From assembly GCA_028095005.1 (NCBI GenBank), contig CM051459.1, forward strand, positions 199,803,902 to 199,867,901: a stretch of 64,000 bases of DNA, written 5' to 3'. The translations under genes were made by a program, and so were the position numbers. A model generated the notes under the pieces. That model was given only the letters and a program-made list of their open reading frames with translations, was not told the DNA's origin and did no database searches. Below are positions 35,206-44,820 of this stretch, piece by piece. The DNA comes from Rhynchospora pubera (Eukaryota > Streptophyta > Magnoliopsida > Poales > Cyperaceae). Position 1 is the first letter of the stretch, and each line of letters opens with the position of its first letter.

Positions 35206-35671
35206 TTAAATAAGTTAGGGAAAAAACAACTCCATGTGAGTATATGTATTCGATCGTTTGCGTCACCATCTTTATTTTACGTGCGACGAGTTTGCCTACT
35301 TTATACACATGTATTAAAACCTGCAACATGAACACAAAAAAGGGTTGTGCTATAGGAAATCGAACAAAGAAATAAAAAGGAGGCAGCGCAACTAGGACAA
35401 GGGAATGGATTTTTCCGGTTGAACCCCTCTATTATTTTATTGCAAATTTATATTTGAGTTCATTAATTTCCTTTTTTTTACACAATCAACGAATTATCAT
35501 AAATTCAGTTCTTTTGTTTCATTGCAGGCATAAAATTTTAAAAAAATTTAATTGTTAAGCACACATAAAATTTGTGAAAACAATTAAAGAACGAAACTAT
35601 TATGGAGAACATTCTCAAATTTTATATCATTTATTAGATGTTCTCTTTAATTTTTATCATATTTATCATTT

Positions 35672-36180
35672 CTCCTATTTTTGTTTTTGTATATTTTTGT
35701 TTGAAAATTATTAAATTAAATTCAAAAAAATTAAATTGAAATTTTATTTTTTAAATTAATTTAATTTTTTCTATCATTTTTGTTATATGACATGTGTCAA
35801 CAGATATATTTATCCTATTGTTGTTTTTGTATATTTTTTGTTTGAAAATTATTAAATTAAATTCAACAAAATTAATTTGAAATTTTATTTTTGAAACTAA
35901 TTTAATTTTGTTTCTATCATATTTATATCATTTTTATTTCATGAGATGTGTCAATAGATATATTTTTTCTATTTTTCTAATTTTTTATATTTTTGTTTCG
36001 AAAATATTAAATTAAAATTCGACAAAATTAAATTGACATTTTATTTTTTAAAATAATTTAATTTTGTTTCGATTGACACATCTCATTTTTATATTTTAAG
36101 TTGAAATTGTATTTTTTTTGAGAAATTATTAAGTTAAATACAGCAAATTGAATTTACATTTTATTTGAACTGATATTAAT
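35672..36180. repeat. AT-rich tandem repeat, ~140-160-bp unit
   Basis: Three to four imperfect units contain TTTGTTTGAAAATTATTAAA, GAAATTTTATTTTT and a GTGTCAA/AGATATATTT block. The array lies in copy-A-specific DNA between the foldback MITE and the resumption of the duplication at about 36230. Confidence 0.65.
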
Positions 36181-36540
36181 TGTTAATCAAAATAAATTAA
36201 TTTTGACCATTCATTGAACGAAGCACGATGTTTTTTTTTTTGCTAGTTATATCCAAAAGAAGTTTCAACAATATTTTATCGTTTATCCGAAGACTTATTA
36301 AGTTATTGAAGCAGTCATGATTTGGTTTATATTATAATTTATTGGGGGATAAGGAAACATAATTGGCTAGAGTATATCCGTATAATCAAGCATCAATTTT
36401 GGTCGTCAAAATCAAAGTTCTATGTGGTGGTACGTATGTGGTACCACATCCTTTTAACTTTGTAAACTAGCAAAAATATCCCAATATATGGGCAAATAAG
36501 GAAACTAGTTAATATTATTTCTCTATTTATATAGAATTGT

Positions 36541-37329
36541 TCATACTTAGATAATAAAAATATTGTAAAATCGATAATTTTAGTTTTTCCTTTCTAAATG
36601 AAGAGACAACTTTTCACATGCAGTAACCATCTACACCAATTAATGTGCACTGATCAAAAGAGGCTCCCAATAAGTGTAAAATAAAGAAACAAAGTAATTT
36701 ATATTGTTTCTATATTTATATAAAATTATGCAGGCAAAAAAAAAGTGTAAAATCAATAATTTTAGTCTTTCCATTTCAAATGAAGAATTAATTTTTTTCT
36801 CCTGTGGTTACCACTTACACTGATCAAATTAGATTTTAACAATCAGCAGTTCATATTTGCCTTGAAATGAAATTGTTTGTTTACACTTTTGAATTGATGC
36901 TTTTATAAATAGTAGGGATAATGTGACTCAAAAGATGATGTTTGACAACGATATTGTACGAAGGGACTTGCAATGATTTATTGTCAATCTATTTATCTTA
37001 TCTCTTAGGTACTGATCGGAATGGAAGAAAATCATGAGCAATTTGGAAATGGAAATGAATATGGGTTTTTTGTTGCGCGTATTTGGGTGGGTAGTTTAAC
37101 GTAGAATGCTAGTTGTGTCTCCTTACTGACGTGAGTTTACGCACCCAAATAATTATCTCGTTAGCGATAATCATCTGCGTGAATTATTTTTAAGTGGTTT
37201 AAATTTTAAAACAATTTTTATGTCTAATGTGTTTGGATCATCTTCTTAATTGAGATTAAAATGCGGTCCCAATAATTTTTTAATCTGAATTAAGAAGATG
37301 ATCAAAACACATAGAAATAACTCTCTAAA
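36541..37329. other. DNA between duplication copies
   Basis: No gene. A short inverted repeat (GGATCATCTTCTTAATT at about 37227 and its complement near 37285) suggests another MITE whose borders I could not fix. Confidence 0.5.
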
Positions 37330-37510
37330 CAGGGGCGGATCTACCACCGGGGCGGGTGGGGCTAGAGCCCCACCTCACGCCGTCGAGCCCTTGGAGCCCC
37401 CCTTTAGCCCCAGCTAATTTTTTCTGCCATTGGAGCACTTAAAAGTGGGGCTGAAGACTTAAACAGAGGTTGTCAGACCCATCTAAATATTTTTTCTAGA
37501 TCCGCCACTG
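37330..37510. mobile_element. hAT MITE (CAGGGGCGGATC family)
   Basis: Ends CAGGGGCGGATCTA and, reverse-complemented, CAGTGGCGGATCTA. Perfect 8-bp TSDs TCTCTAAA lie at 37322-37329 and 37511-37518. At 181 bp it is non-coding. The perfect TSD indicates a fairly recent insertion. Confidence 0.9.
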
Positions 37511-37839
37511 TCTCTAAATCTTTAAAAATCTTATTCTCGAACGTTTAGGATTAATGTTTATAACTCCGAATAACTAATCCTATTTTTACTTTTTACGATC
37601 CAAACGTCCCCTAGTTTGCAATGGGCCTTTATTATTGCATAAAATACAAGGCTCGTAATAAACAAGAAGAAATATGCGTAGTATATGTTTCGAGCACACC
37701 AATTACAGCCTAATAATAATTTGGGCCGAGTCATGTTTGAATATTAGAGCTTTTGAATCCGTTGACTCAGCAAATCAGGAATCGGGTCTTGATATAATTG
37801 GATAATTAAATTAAAACCATAATATTTTCATAAAGACGT

Positions 37840-38589
37840 TGACGCAATACGAGAATATATCCGAGGGTATCTCGGGGTATTTCATTCGAGATACCTCGTG
37901 GCAAGTCATCCAAGTTCATTCGGATCACTTAATCCGAACATTACGTGGGTACTTCACCCGAAGTATCTTAGGGGTTTTTCATTCACCCGAGATATCACTC
38001 AAGGTCACTCGAATTGTTCGATCCGAACAAGACACGAGTCATTATTCCGAAGTATGTCGGGGCGCTACATATCTTCCGAAGTATCTTGGGATTTCGAGTA
38101 TAACGCGAACTCAACCTGAGAGGGTACCTCACCAAAGGATATCTCTCACCCGAGGGTACTTCACCCGAGACCTCAACCTCACCCGAGGGTATCTCACCAA
38201 GACCTCTCCCGAGGATACCTAGGGATGTTACATCCGAGCACGACGCGAACTGAATCTCATCCGAACCTAACTCAGAATCTGACGGGGACTATCTTTAGTT
38301 TAGGACATTACTATATTTGTAATTTTATATTTTCTTTTTCTTTCTGCAAATTTCCCTTTTTAGGGTACTATTTCTGAAAATATACTGACTTGTTGTCCAA
38401 GGCGCCGCCTTCTATATAAAGGGGTGTTTGTCATTGTAAACAAATAGTTGATTAATTAATGAAATTTTCCTTTGGGCTCTTTGAGTTCTCTTTGCTATTT
38501 AGCATTTCTTTGTGATTTCTAATTCCACTAAACCATTTATCGCCGGCCTCCACTGACGGACCGGTGATTTGGGACGAGCGTCGTCGTCA
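37840..38589 (+). repeat. 5' LTR
   Basis: Runs from TGACGCAATACG to GTCGTCGTCA. It is rich in CCGAGG/CCTCGG-like and ATACCTC motifs in the U3 part. A TATA box (TATATAAA, 38413-38420) is followed by a C-poor leader, so transcription probably starts near 38445. Confidence 0.92.
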
Positions 38590-38591
38590 AG

Positions 38592-38603
38592 TGGTATCAG
38601 AGC
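38592..38603 (+). promoter_or_regulatory. Primer-binding site (initiator tRNA-Met)
   Basis: TGGTATCAGAGC lies two bases after the left LTR. It is the standard plant complement to the 3' end of initiator tRNA-Met. Confidence 0.92.
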
Positions 38604-38775
38604 ACAGGTTCCGACAATCCACCTTCGCGCTTGTGTGAAGCTGTATCTCCACTGTCCGTCGTCCGACAATCCACCTTCGCGCGTGCGTGAAGTAGTATCT
38701 CCGCTGACCGCCGTCGCCGATCGCTGCAATCCACCTATTTCTACCACCCTCACCTTCTATCTTCTCGCCGGAATT

Positions 38776-39799
38776 CATGGCCGACCCTAGTATCATCGCC
38801 GCTCTTGAACGGATGCAGAAGAGCCACGAAACTGTGCTTAAACGCATGAATGACGCCGTAACGCGTCATACAGAACTGATTACAACACTCATGGGGCGCT
38901 TAAACCCTAATGATGATCGAGGTGGGGCCCGTAACTCCATTCCGAACCCCCTATAGTCTTGACACCTGAGATCAAGCCCGTAACTCTATTCCGAACCCCT
39001 ATATTCTTAACACCCGAGATCAAGCTCGTAACTCCATTCCGAACCCCTATATTCTTGACACTCGAGATCAAGCCCGTAACTCCATTCCGAACCCCTATAA
39101 CCCTGACATCCGAGGTCGAGACAACACCAGAGATTGTAACTGGAAAGAAGATCTCCGAGTTGAGATTCCTGACTTCACTGGGAGGCTCAAGCCCGAAGAG
39201 TTCCTCGATTGGACGCACACAGTAGAAGAGATTTTCGAGTTACAAGAAATTCCCCCTGAGAAGCGTTTGTCCTCAGTTATCATTCGATTTCGAGAGCAAG
39301 CGAGTACTTGGTGGCAGAATTTTAAGTATCGTCGTTATCTCGACAACCTTCCACCTCTCAATGACTGGGACGAACTCAAACGCGAGATGAACCGGGAATT
39401 CTTACCGCTAAACTATCGAGAGACACTGTTTCGACAGTTTCAGTCACTCAGACAAGAATCAAGGAGTGTGGACGAGTATACCCGCGAATTCTATCAGCTG
39501 GAGGCTTGCAATCAATTGAACGAGACCGAGGATCAACGAGTTACTCGATTCCTCCATGGACTTCGTGACTCGATCCGAGACACTTTTGTTGTGCAAACCT
39601 TTTACGACCTCCCCGAGGCCAAAGCCAAGGCGAAGGCAGTAGAGCAACAACAGACTCGAAGTCGTAGTTTGCTTCCGAAGAAGGTACCCAATGCGAGCCG
39701 AGCCCTATCTGAGGCCATAAAAACTGTCATTCCGCCAGTCAAACCGAGCACAATCCATCATGAATCTCGCGGCTCAACATACACCCCAACTGCGATGTC
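38776..39799 (+). pseudogene. Gag region of the LTR element, frameshifted and interrupted
   Basis: Starts with an ATG encoding MADPSIIAALERMQ and a short coiled-coil-like segment. It then runs into a four-unit 48-bp tandem repeat (38929-39120), where an extra C and a stop break the frame. From about 39140 the frame gives a Retrotrans_gag domain: PDFTGRLKPEEFLDW, the ASTWWQNF motif, WDELKREM and FRQFQSLRQ. Gag forms the particle that packages element RNA. The frame ends at a hAT MITE inserted at 39800. No zinc-knuckle is visible. Confidence 0.8.
38929..39120 (+). repeat. 48-bp tandem repeat in gag
   Basis: Four units contain GTAACTCCATTCCGAACCCC followed by an ATCAAG/GAGATC block. Unit 1 has one extra C, which shifts the frame. 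In the open frame each unit encodes a 16-residue NSIPNPY-containing repeat. Units differ by a few bases. Confidence 0.85.
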
Positions 39800-40538
39800 C
39801 AATGATTTAAATAGCGGATAGCGGTTCCATGACGGATAGGCTTATGTCATAGCGGATAGCGGTTATTTCGCGGCCGCTATCGGATCATAACGGATTGAAA
39901 ATATGAATCCAAAATATGCACATTATATACATACTTTAATCCAAGATAAACATCATATATATCATATTGCTATACTATAGCATGAGTTTAAACATTAAAT
40001 TGTTAACGTTACCGAAATAGATAATAATCAATCTTGGTTACAGCCTTAAATTTAAACAAAACACATACTCTAACTTGCATAATAATCAATCTTGGTTACC
40101 TAGCAAAGAAGAGAGCAATTGCGAGTGAAACATTGTGAGATTTCTTCTTCGATTTTGAGAATTGACAACTGCGCCGACATAAAAAAGAAAAATGAAGATT
40201 AGATTCTTGATAATGGTTAGGTTAAATAAGGATTTGTTTCCAATTTTCGTTGAGACAATTGAGGGAGGCAGGTCAATCTATAGTGGGCCTAGCCTATAAG
40301 GGTTAAATAAAATCTATAACTTCTCATAAAGCAGCCCACAATATGCAGAACTTTAATTTTGCGCTAAACTTCCGCAATATACCGCTAATATCTGCTATAT
40401 AACCGATAAATACCGCTAGCGAACCGCCATCGTCAAAAACGCTAAATACACATATTTCAAATAGCATCGTAGCGTTTGGAAAACGAAATCGCTATTGCGC
40501 CGCTATAGCGCCGCTAAATGCCGCTATTTAAATCACTG
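39800..40538. mobile_element. hAT MITE nested in the LTR element
   Basis: The left end CAATGATTTAAATAGCGG and the right end, reverse-complemented, CAGTGATTTAAATAGCGG are near-perfect TIRs. The 8-bp TSD GCGATGTC is perfect (39792-39799 and 40539-40546). Subterminal parts carry many copies of AGCGGATAGCGG and its complement (CCGCTA). At 739 bp it has no transposase frame. It inserted after the LTR element and splits its coding region. Confidence 0.93.
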
Positions 40539-40546
40539 GCGATGTC

Positions 40547-41932
40547 AGAGCACACATTCCATAAAGGTTCCAAGGTTCACTCCGAGATTCAACCCGAGGT
40601 TCACCCCGAAGTCCAACCCGAGGTGAAATCCATAAAAGAACAAGAAACCCGAGCTCAAAACTTGCTTCCTAGCGATGTGTCAACACCAAGTCGAGCTCAA
40701 ACTGTGGTCACAATACCTATAACTATACCAATCCGAGCCTACACCGAGACCTCGAAACACCTCAACCAACCAAGAGACTCTCTAAGCATCAACTCGTCTG
40801 CCTCTTACAGCATACCGACCTCGACTAGCTTGAGCAACACTGCGAATATTCGCGAAGTCGTCTGCAAGGCTAATCTAGGCGAAGAGAAGATCCACGAGGC
40901 TGACCTTGGAATTGAAGGAAAGATTAGTGAAGTTAGTTTGATCAATCACGAGATCATCTGCGAGGTTACGCTGGATGAAGATAAGCTTCACGAGGTTGAC
41001 CTCGACATTGGCGAAGAAAGTCAGTTTACTCGCGAGGTCATCTGCGAGGTTACTCCAAATCAAGAAAAGGTGCATAAGGTTGACCCTAACGTCGCCAAAG
41101 AGAGTCTGGTCGCAATGAGTGAACAGGAAACCTTCCGTGTTGACATCATTTGCGACGCTAGCCCAGATGAAGGAAAAATCTGCAATATTAACTCCGAAGT
41201 TGTTGAAAATTGTTTGGTTGTAAAAGGAAATCGAGATGTATTCCGAGGTAACATCACTGCTGAGGTTGAGATTACCTCGACGACTCCTCTTTTCAAGGCC
41301 GGTATTTTGCACACAGCTCACAACATCGCTTTGACATCTGAGTACAAGGATCTATTCCTGCAACCAAATCCAAAAGCAGTGAAGCGCGATCTCTCGAACA
41401 TGCTGCGAGCTCAAGTGACCGCGCTCAGGGTATGTGACACGCCGAGGGATGAATCCGAGCGCAACCGCACGACTAATCGCTCATCGCGACTTGCTCCTCC
41501 TTTTGTGATACACCAGCACATCACCCGAGGTCCTCTCGAGGGAGCTTATGTGATCTTGCAAACATGCTATGAGCACATTACCCGAGATCCTCTCGATCCA
41601 CCTCTAACTGAAGACACGAGCTCTAACCCGAAAGGCGTTTCTTCGTATCTTTATCTCCTCCAGGATATCCCAGCTCAAGAGTACCCGAACACGAATATCC
41701 TCGAGCTTAAGTGGGTCTTCGCAAGTAAAGATCATGACCCGAGGTGTGATTACAACAAGTTTACTCGTTGCAAGTCTCGACGAAACCCAAGCCTAGAGAA
41801 GTTCAATAAGGATGCCTACAGATTCGAGCTTTTCGGATTCATGTACATCTCGAGCGTGTTCGCTGTTCGCCATTTCCATAAACGATTCAAAAATGCAAGC
41901 TTGAGGTCAAACTTTGCTCAACCCCGGGAGCT
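40547..41932 (+). pseudogene. Unusual repetitive internal frame of the LTR element
   Basis: A long open frame continues from the MITE into the right LTR. It has short EVHPEVQPEV repeats. It then has at least three degenerate copies of a motif of about 35-40 residues (EVICEVTPNQEKVHKVDPN, EIICEVTLDEDKLHEVDLD, EVVCKANLGEEKIHEADLG). Just before the LTR, a segment (KFNKDAYRFELFGF, then LRSNFAQP) resembles the carboxyl end of gypsy polyproteins. No protease, reverse transcriptase, RNase H or integrase core is present. This is either a replacement of pol by repeat-rich sequence or a divergent non-autonomous family. Function unknown. Confidence 0.6.
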
Positions 41933-42686
41933 TGACGCAATACGAGAATATATCCGAGGGTATCTCGGGATATTTCATTCGAGATACCTCGTGGCAAGTC
42001 ACCCAAGTTCATTCGGATCACTTAATCCGAACATTACGTGGGTACTTCACCCGAAGTACCTTAGGGGTTTTCCATTCACCCGAGATATCACTCAAGGTCA
42101 CTCGAATTGTTCGATCCGAACAAGACACGAGTCATTATTCCGAAGTATGTCGGGGCGCTACATATCTTCCGAAGTATCTTGGGATTTCGAGTATAACGCG
42201 AACTCAACCCGAGAGGGTACCTCACCAAAGGATATCTCTCACCCGAGGGTACTTCACCCGAGACCTCAACCTCAACCTCACCCGAGGGTATCTCACCAAG
42301 ACCTCTCCCGAGGATACCTAGGGATGTTACATCCGAGCACGACGCGAACTGAATCTTATCCGAACCTAACTCAGAATCTGACGGGGACTATCTTTAGTTT
42401 AGGACATTACTATATTTGTAATTTTATATTTGCTCTCTTTCTGCAAATTTCCCTTTTTAGGGTACTATTTCTGAAAATATACTGACTTGTTGTCCAAGGC
42501 GCCGCCTCCTATATAAAGGGGTGCTTGTCATTGTAAACAAATAGTTGATTAATTAATGAAATTTTCCTTTGGGCTCTTTGAGTTCTCTTTGCTATTTAGC
42601 ATTTCTTTGTGATTTCTAATTTCACTAAACCATTTATCGCCGGTCTCCACTGGCGGATCGGTGATTTGGGACGAGCGTCGTCGTCA
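41933..42686 (+). repeat. 3' LTR
   Basis: Same ends as the 5' LTR, with a 6-bp expansion (extra AACCTC unit near 42268) and scattered C/T differences. The upstream polypurine tract is poor (GGGAGCT). Confidence 0.92.
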
Positions 42687-42939
42687 GACGTCTTCTGCCA
42701 CAGACCAATCTTTATTTTAATTAATACAAGAAAATGATGTTTTCAACACCAAAAAGCTAATCAACAATCAAGAACACGCCAAATTCCATAAGTAATAAAC
42801 AAAGACAAGAAAAATACGGCCCTTATGACCCCTTATTTAAATAGACACTAAAATACAGTAATCCAGATAACGTGGGGCGTGGAGGCTTTTTGAAACAATC
42901 GGGGCCTTATGGAGTACTTATAAGTTATAATTAAATCCC

Positions 42940-43464
42940 TTAAATTTCAGAAATCATACTATTATCCTTTTCATAAGGCCATACTCCTGGATAGTTACCC
43001 GGAGGGTTATAGCTGCAAATGATGAAGATACCGGCATTGTTATCGCACACCACCTTTGCGCATCCAATCTTGGTCGTGCTGCGCCAGACGATCTGGGTGT
43101 AATGGCCGCATACTTTGCCCGATGCGCAAGTGTTAGTGTTGTAGTTATAGTATTGCTTCTCAGATACCCAATTATCAACTGCATCTATACCAGAATAATC
43201 CTTGCCCCAGCCCCAGAAAAGATTCTCACCATATTGCCCACCAGAATGAATGAGCTTACAATCGCCTTTTCTTTTATTGGCATAACTTTGTGCATATGCT
43301 TGCACTGTCGAATCCCAAGATACACCACCGACACCGACAGCCGATCGTGCCTTGTTGTGGGCATTCACATAGTCTTGAGGTGAGTTTTGAGCTAGACATG
43401 TGTTTGTCATGGCAAGGGCTATGACAAATACAAAACTAAAAGCTATTGCCTTGTTTCCTAACAT
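42940..43464 (-). CDS. PR1: PR-1 pathogenesis-related protein, CAP domain, secreted (copy B)
   Basis: An intronless 174-codon paralogue of 30040-30564. The start at 43464 gives a signal peptide (MLGNKAIAFSFVFVIALAM, cleaved around TNTCLA/Q). An upstream in-frame ATG at 43557 precedes the TATA-like TATAAAATA (43533-43541) and is unlikely. The CAP signatures are intact: YVNAHNKARSAVGV, HSGGQYGEN, CGHYTQIVW and six mature-domain cysteines. The end reads CSYNPPGNYPGVWPY followed by ten extra residues to SEI. Thus both the CNYx processing context and the free CAPE1-type carboxyl end differ from typical PR-1. Small coding differences from copy A (for example T/S and I/V swaps) leave the frame open, suggesting constraint. 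Confidence 0.93.
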   Translation of the reverse strand: MLGNKAIAFSFVFVIALAMTNTCLAQNSPQDYVNAHNKARSAVGVGGVSWDSTVQAYAQSYANKRKGDCKLIHSGGQYGENLFWGWGKDYSGIDAVDNWVSEKQYYNYNTNTCASGKVCGHYTQIVWRSTTKIGCAKVVCDNNAGIFIICSYNPPGNYPGVWPYEKDNSMISEI

Positions 43465-43532
43465 GTTTGCTACAAACAACTCTTGTTGTATTCTTGTGTT
43501 TTGGAGGTGAAGGAGACCATATGCAAGGCATT

Positions 43533-43541
43533 GTATTTTAT
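43533..43541 (-). promoter_or_regulatory. TATA-like box of the copy B PR-1 gene
   Basis: TATAAAATA on the minus strand, about 70 bp upstream of the ATG at 43464. It has one base more than the TATAAATA of copy A. Confidence 0.6.
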
Positions 43542-43619
43542 AGAAGAAGCCTTTCATGGCCTTGACAATATCAGAGTTTAATTATTATCTTATCCAAGAC
43601 TGGAATTAGAGCTAGCTTC

Positions 43620-44515
43620 TTTCATTTTTATTTATTATTATTATTTTTTTTTTTTGAAAGAAAGCGATGTCAAAACTAACCTAAATTGTGCATTTTTTTT
43701 TAATTAATAGTACGTCATCGTCTTGTCAAATATAGTACATGAACATGTTTGTAAAGTTATTTGTGTGATCTTGCTGAATTTTTTTTTAGAAAAATAGAAA
43801 TGTTATTTAACATATCATCATCGGAATCTTTCGTGAATTCTTTCAAATAATATATCTTGAAAAATTAAGCCTAAATTTAATAAAAATAATTTCAATAAGA
43901 AACTAGAGATGCAAACATTCAGTTTGCAAAATTTAGTTGGCGAAGGGTTATCGTCAAAGTGTACAAGTTTAATATAAATTGTTGCAGAACTTAATGCTTT
44001 GCAGAACATTTAGAAATTATTCACAAAATTAGACATATATTTATGAAATGGCCGAGTGTCGTCGTAAAAGTAAACGTTAACATAAATTAATAAATCACAA
44101 ATTAATGCTCAATGATTTCACCAAAATAATACCTCACTGAAAAAGTCAATACCCTGCTTTTATTGATCCGGAAAACAATTTTTAGAAAAAAAAATTATAC
44201 TTATTATTGTAAAATTTTAGTAGACCGAAATTGTAACAAGTCTGCTCTAATATGTATCATTAATTTTGAAATATAAATAGTTTACGTTCATCGAATTGAT
44301 GTGAGCACAAATGCATTTTAAACATTGCAAAGAAAGATATAATCATAAGTTAATATTATTTTGAATTTGAATTTTGACATTTTATTGTTATACCAACATT
44401 TGTTTACTACGTACGTAAACATATAATCATGAGTTAATATTTTCGGGGGAAAAACTTATTCATGAAAATTGAGGTGTTGTGATGGGATCTATCTGCATTT
44501 AAATTTGTTGTCACA
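43620..44515. other. PR-1 upstream DNA of copy B, no gene
   Basis: Co-linear with 30690-31560 of copy A. AT-rich, with no frame conserved between the copies. It would contain the PR-1 promoter region. Confidence 0.55.
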
Positions 44516-44555
<40 letters not shown>

Positions 44556-44561
44556 TATTAT
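44516..44561. repeat. (TTA)n microsatellite
   Basis: About 14 TTA/ATT units with one interruption. Copy A has a much shorter run at 31556-31575, so the array expanded or contracted after duplication. Confidence 0.9.
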
Positions 44562-44820
44562 CGTCGTAGCCGCCGCCACTATTTTCTTATCATCATTATC
44601 ATCAAACTAATCGCACTGTTAGCAAAAGCAAAGTATAGACCGAATTGTTGACTTTGAAAGTTCTTCTACGGCCCAATGCAATGCACCTTGCGATGAGATC
44701 TTTTCCCTCAAGGCCTCAACCAATTCGGCTCAGAAACAAGTTTTTATAGAAATACCGGTTCAGAAACAAACAAGTTACCGTACCAAGTAATTGAGTTCGT
44801 TAGCGATGCGACAATCTGAA

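Larger units (their letters stand above)
29559..36540. repeat. Segmental duplication, copy A (contains a PR-1 gene)
   Basis: From the block around ACAAGGCTCGTAATAAACAA to the block around TCTATGTGGTGGTACGT, this segment parallels 37615-47250 in the same order and orientation. Matching blocks: 29559-29810, 29820-31590, 33379-33560, 33590-34210 and 36230-36530. Copy-specific insertions separate them. The pair is clearly diverged, by many substitutions and indels. Besides PR-1 the shared DNA holds no obvious gene. Confidence 0.85.
37840..42686 (+). mobile_element. Ty3/gypsy-type LTR retrotransposon, mostly lacking pol
   Basis: Two nearly identical LTRs (750 and 754 bp) starting TGACGC and ending CGTCA are flanked by the 5-bp TSD GACGT (37835-37839 and 42687-42691). 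A primer-binding site for initiator tRNA-Met follows the left LTR. The interior (about 3.3 kb, 0.74 kb of which is a nested hAT MITE) has a gag region and an unusual repetitive frame. Protease, reverse transcriptase and most of integrase are missing. Only a short segment before the right LTR resembles the carboxyl end of a gypsy polyprotein. It is non-autonomous. I count roughly 15-20 differences between the LTRs by eye, so it is moderately young. Copy A lacks it. Confidence 0.92.

Noticed and set aside
35672..36180. Possible CRISPR-like regularly spaced repeat
   Set aside because: The units are directly adjacent, AT-rich and imperfect, without unique spacers, in a plant genome.
37839..38222. 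127-codon frame in the 5' LTR (and its counterpart at 41914-42321)
   Set aside because: It lies in LTR U3 sequence made of short CCGAGG-type repeats and is identical in both LTRs by descent. No protein similarity.
38499..38847. Minus-strand frames over the LTR end and gag leader
   Set aside because: Antisense to the retrotransposon leader and the GTCGTCCGACAATCCACC duplication; no domain.
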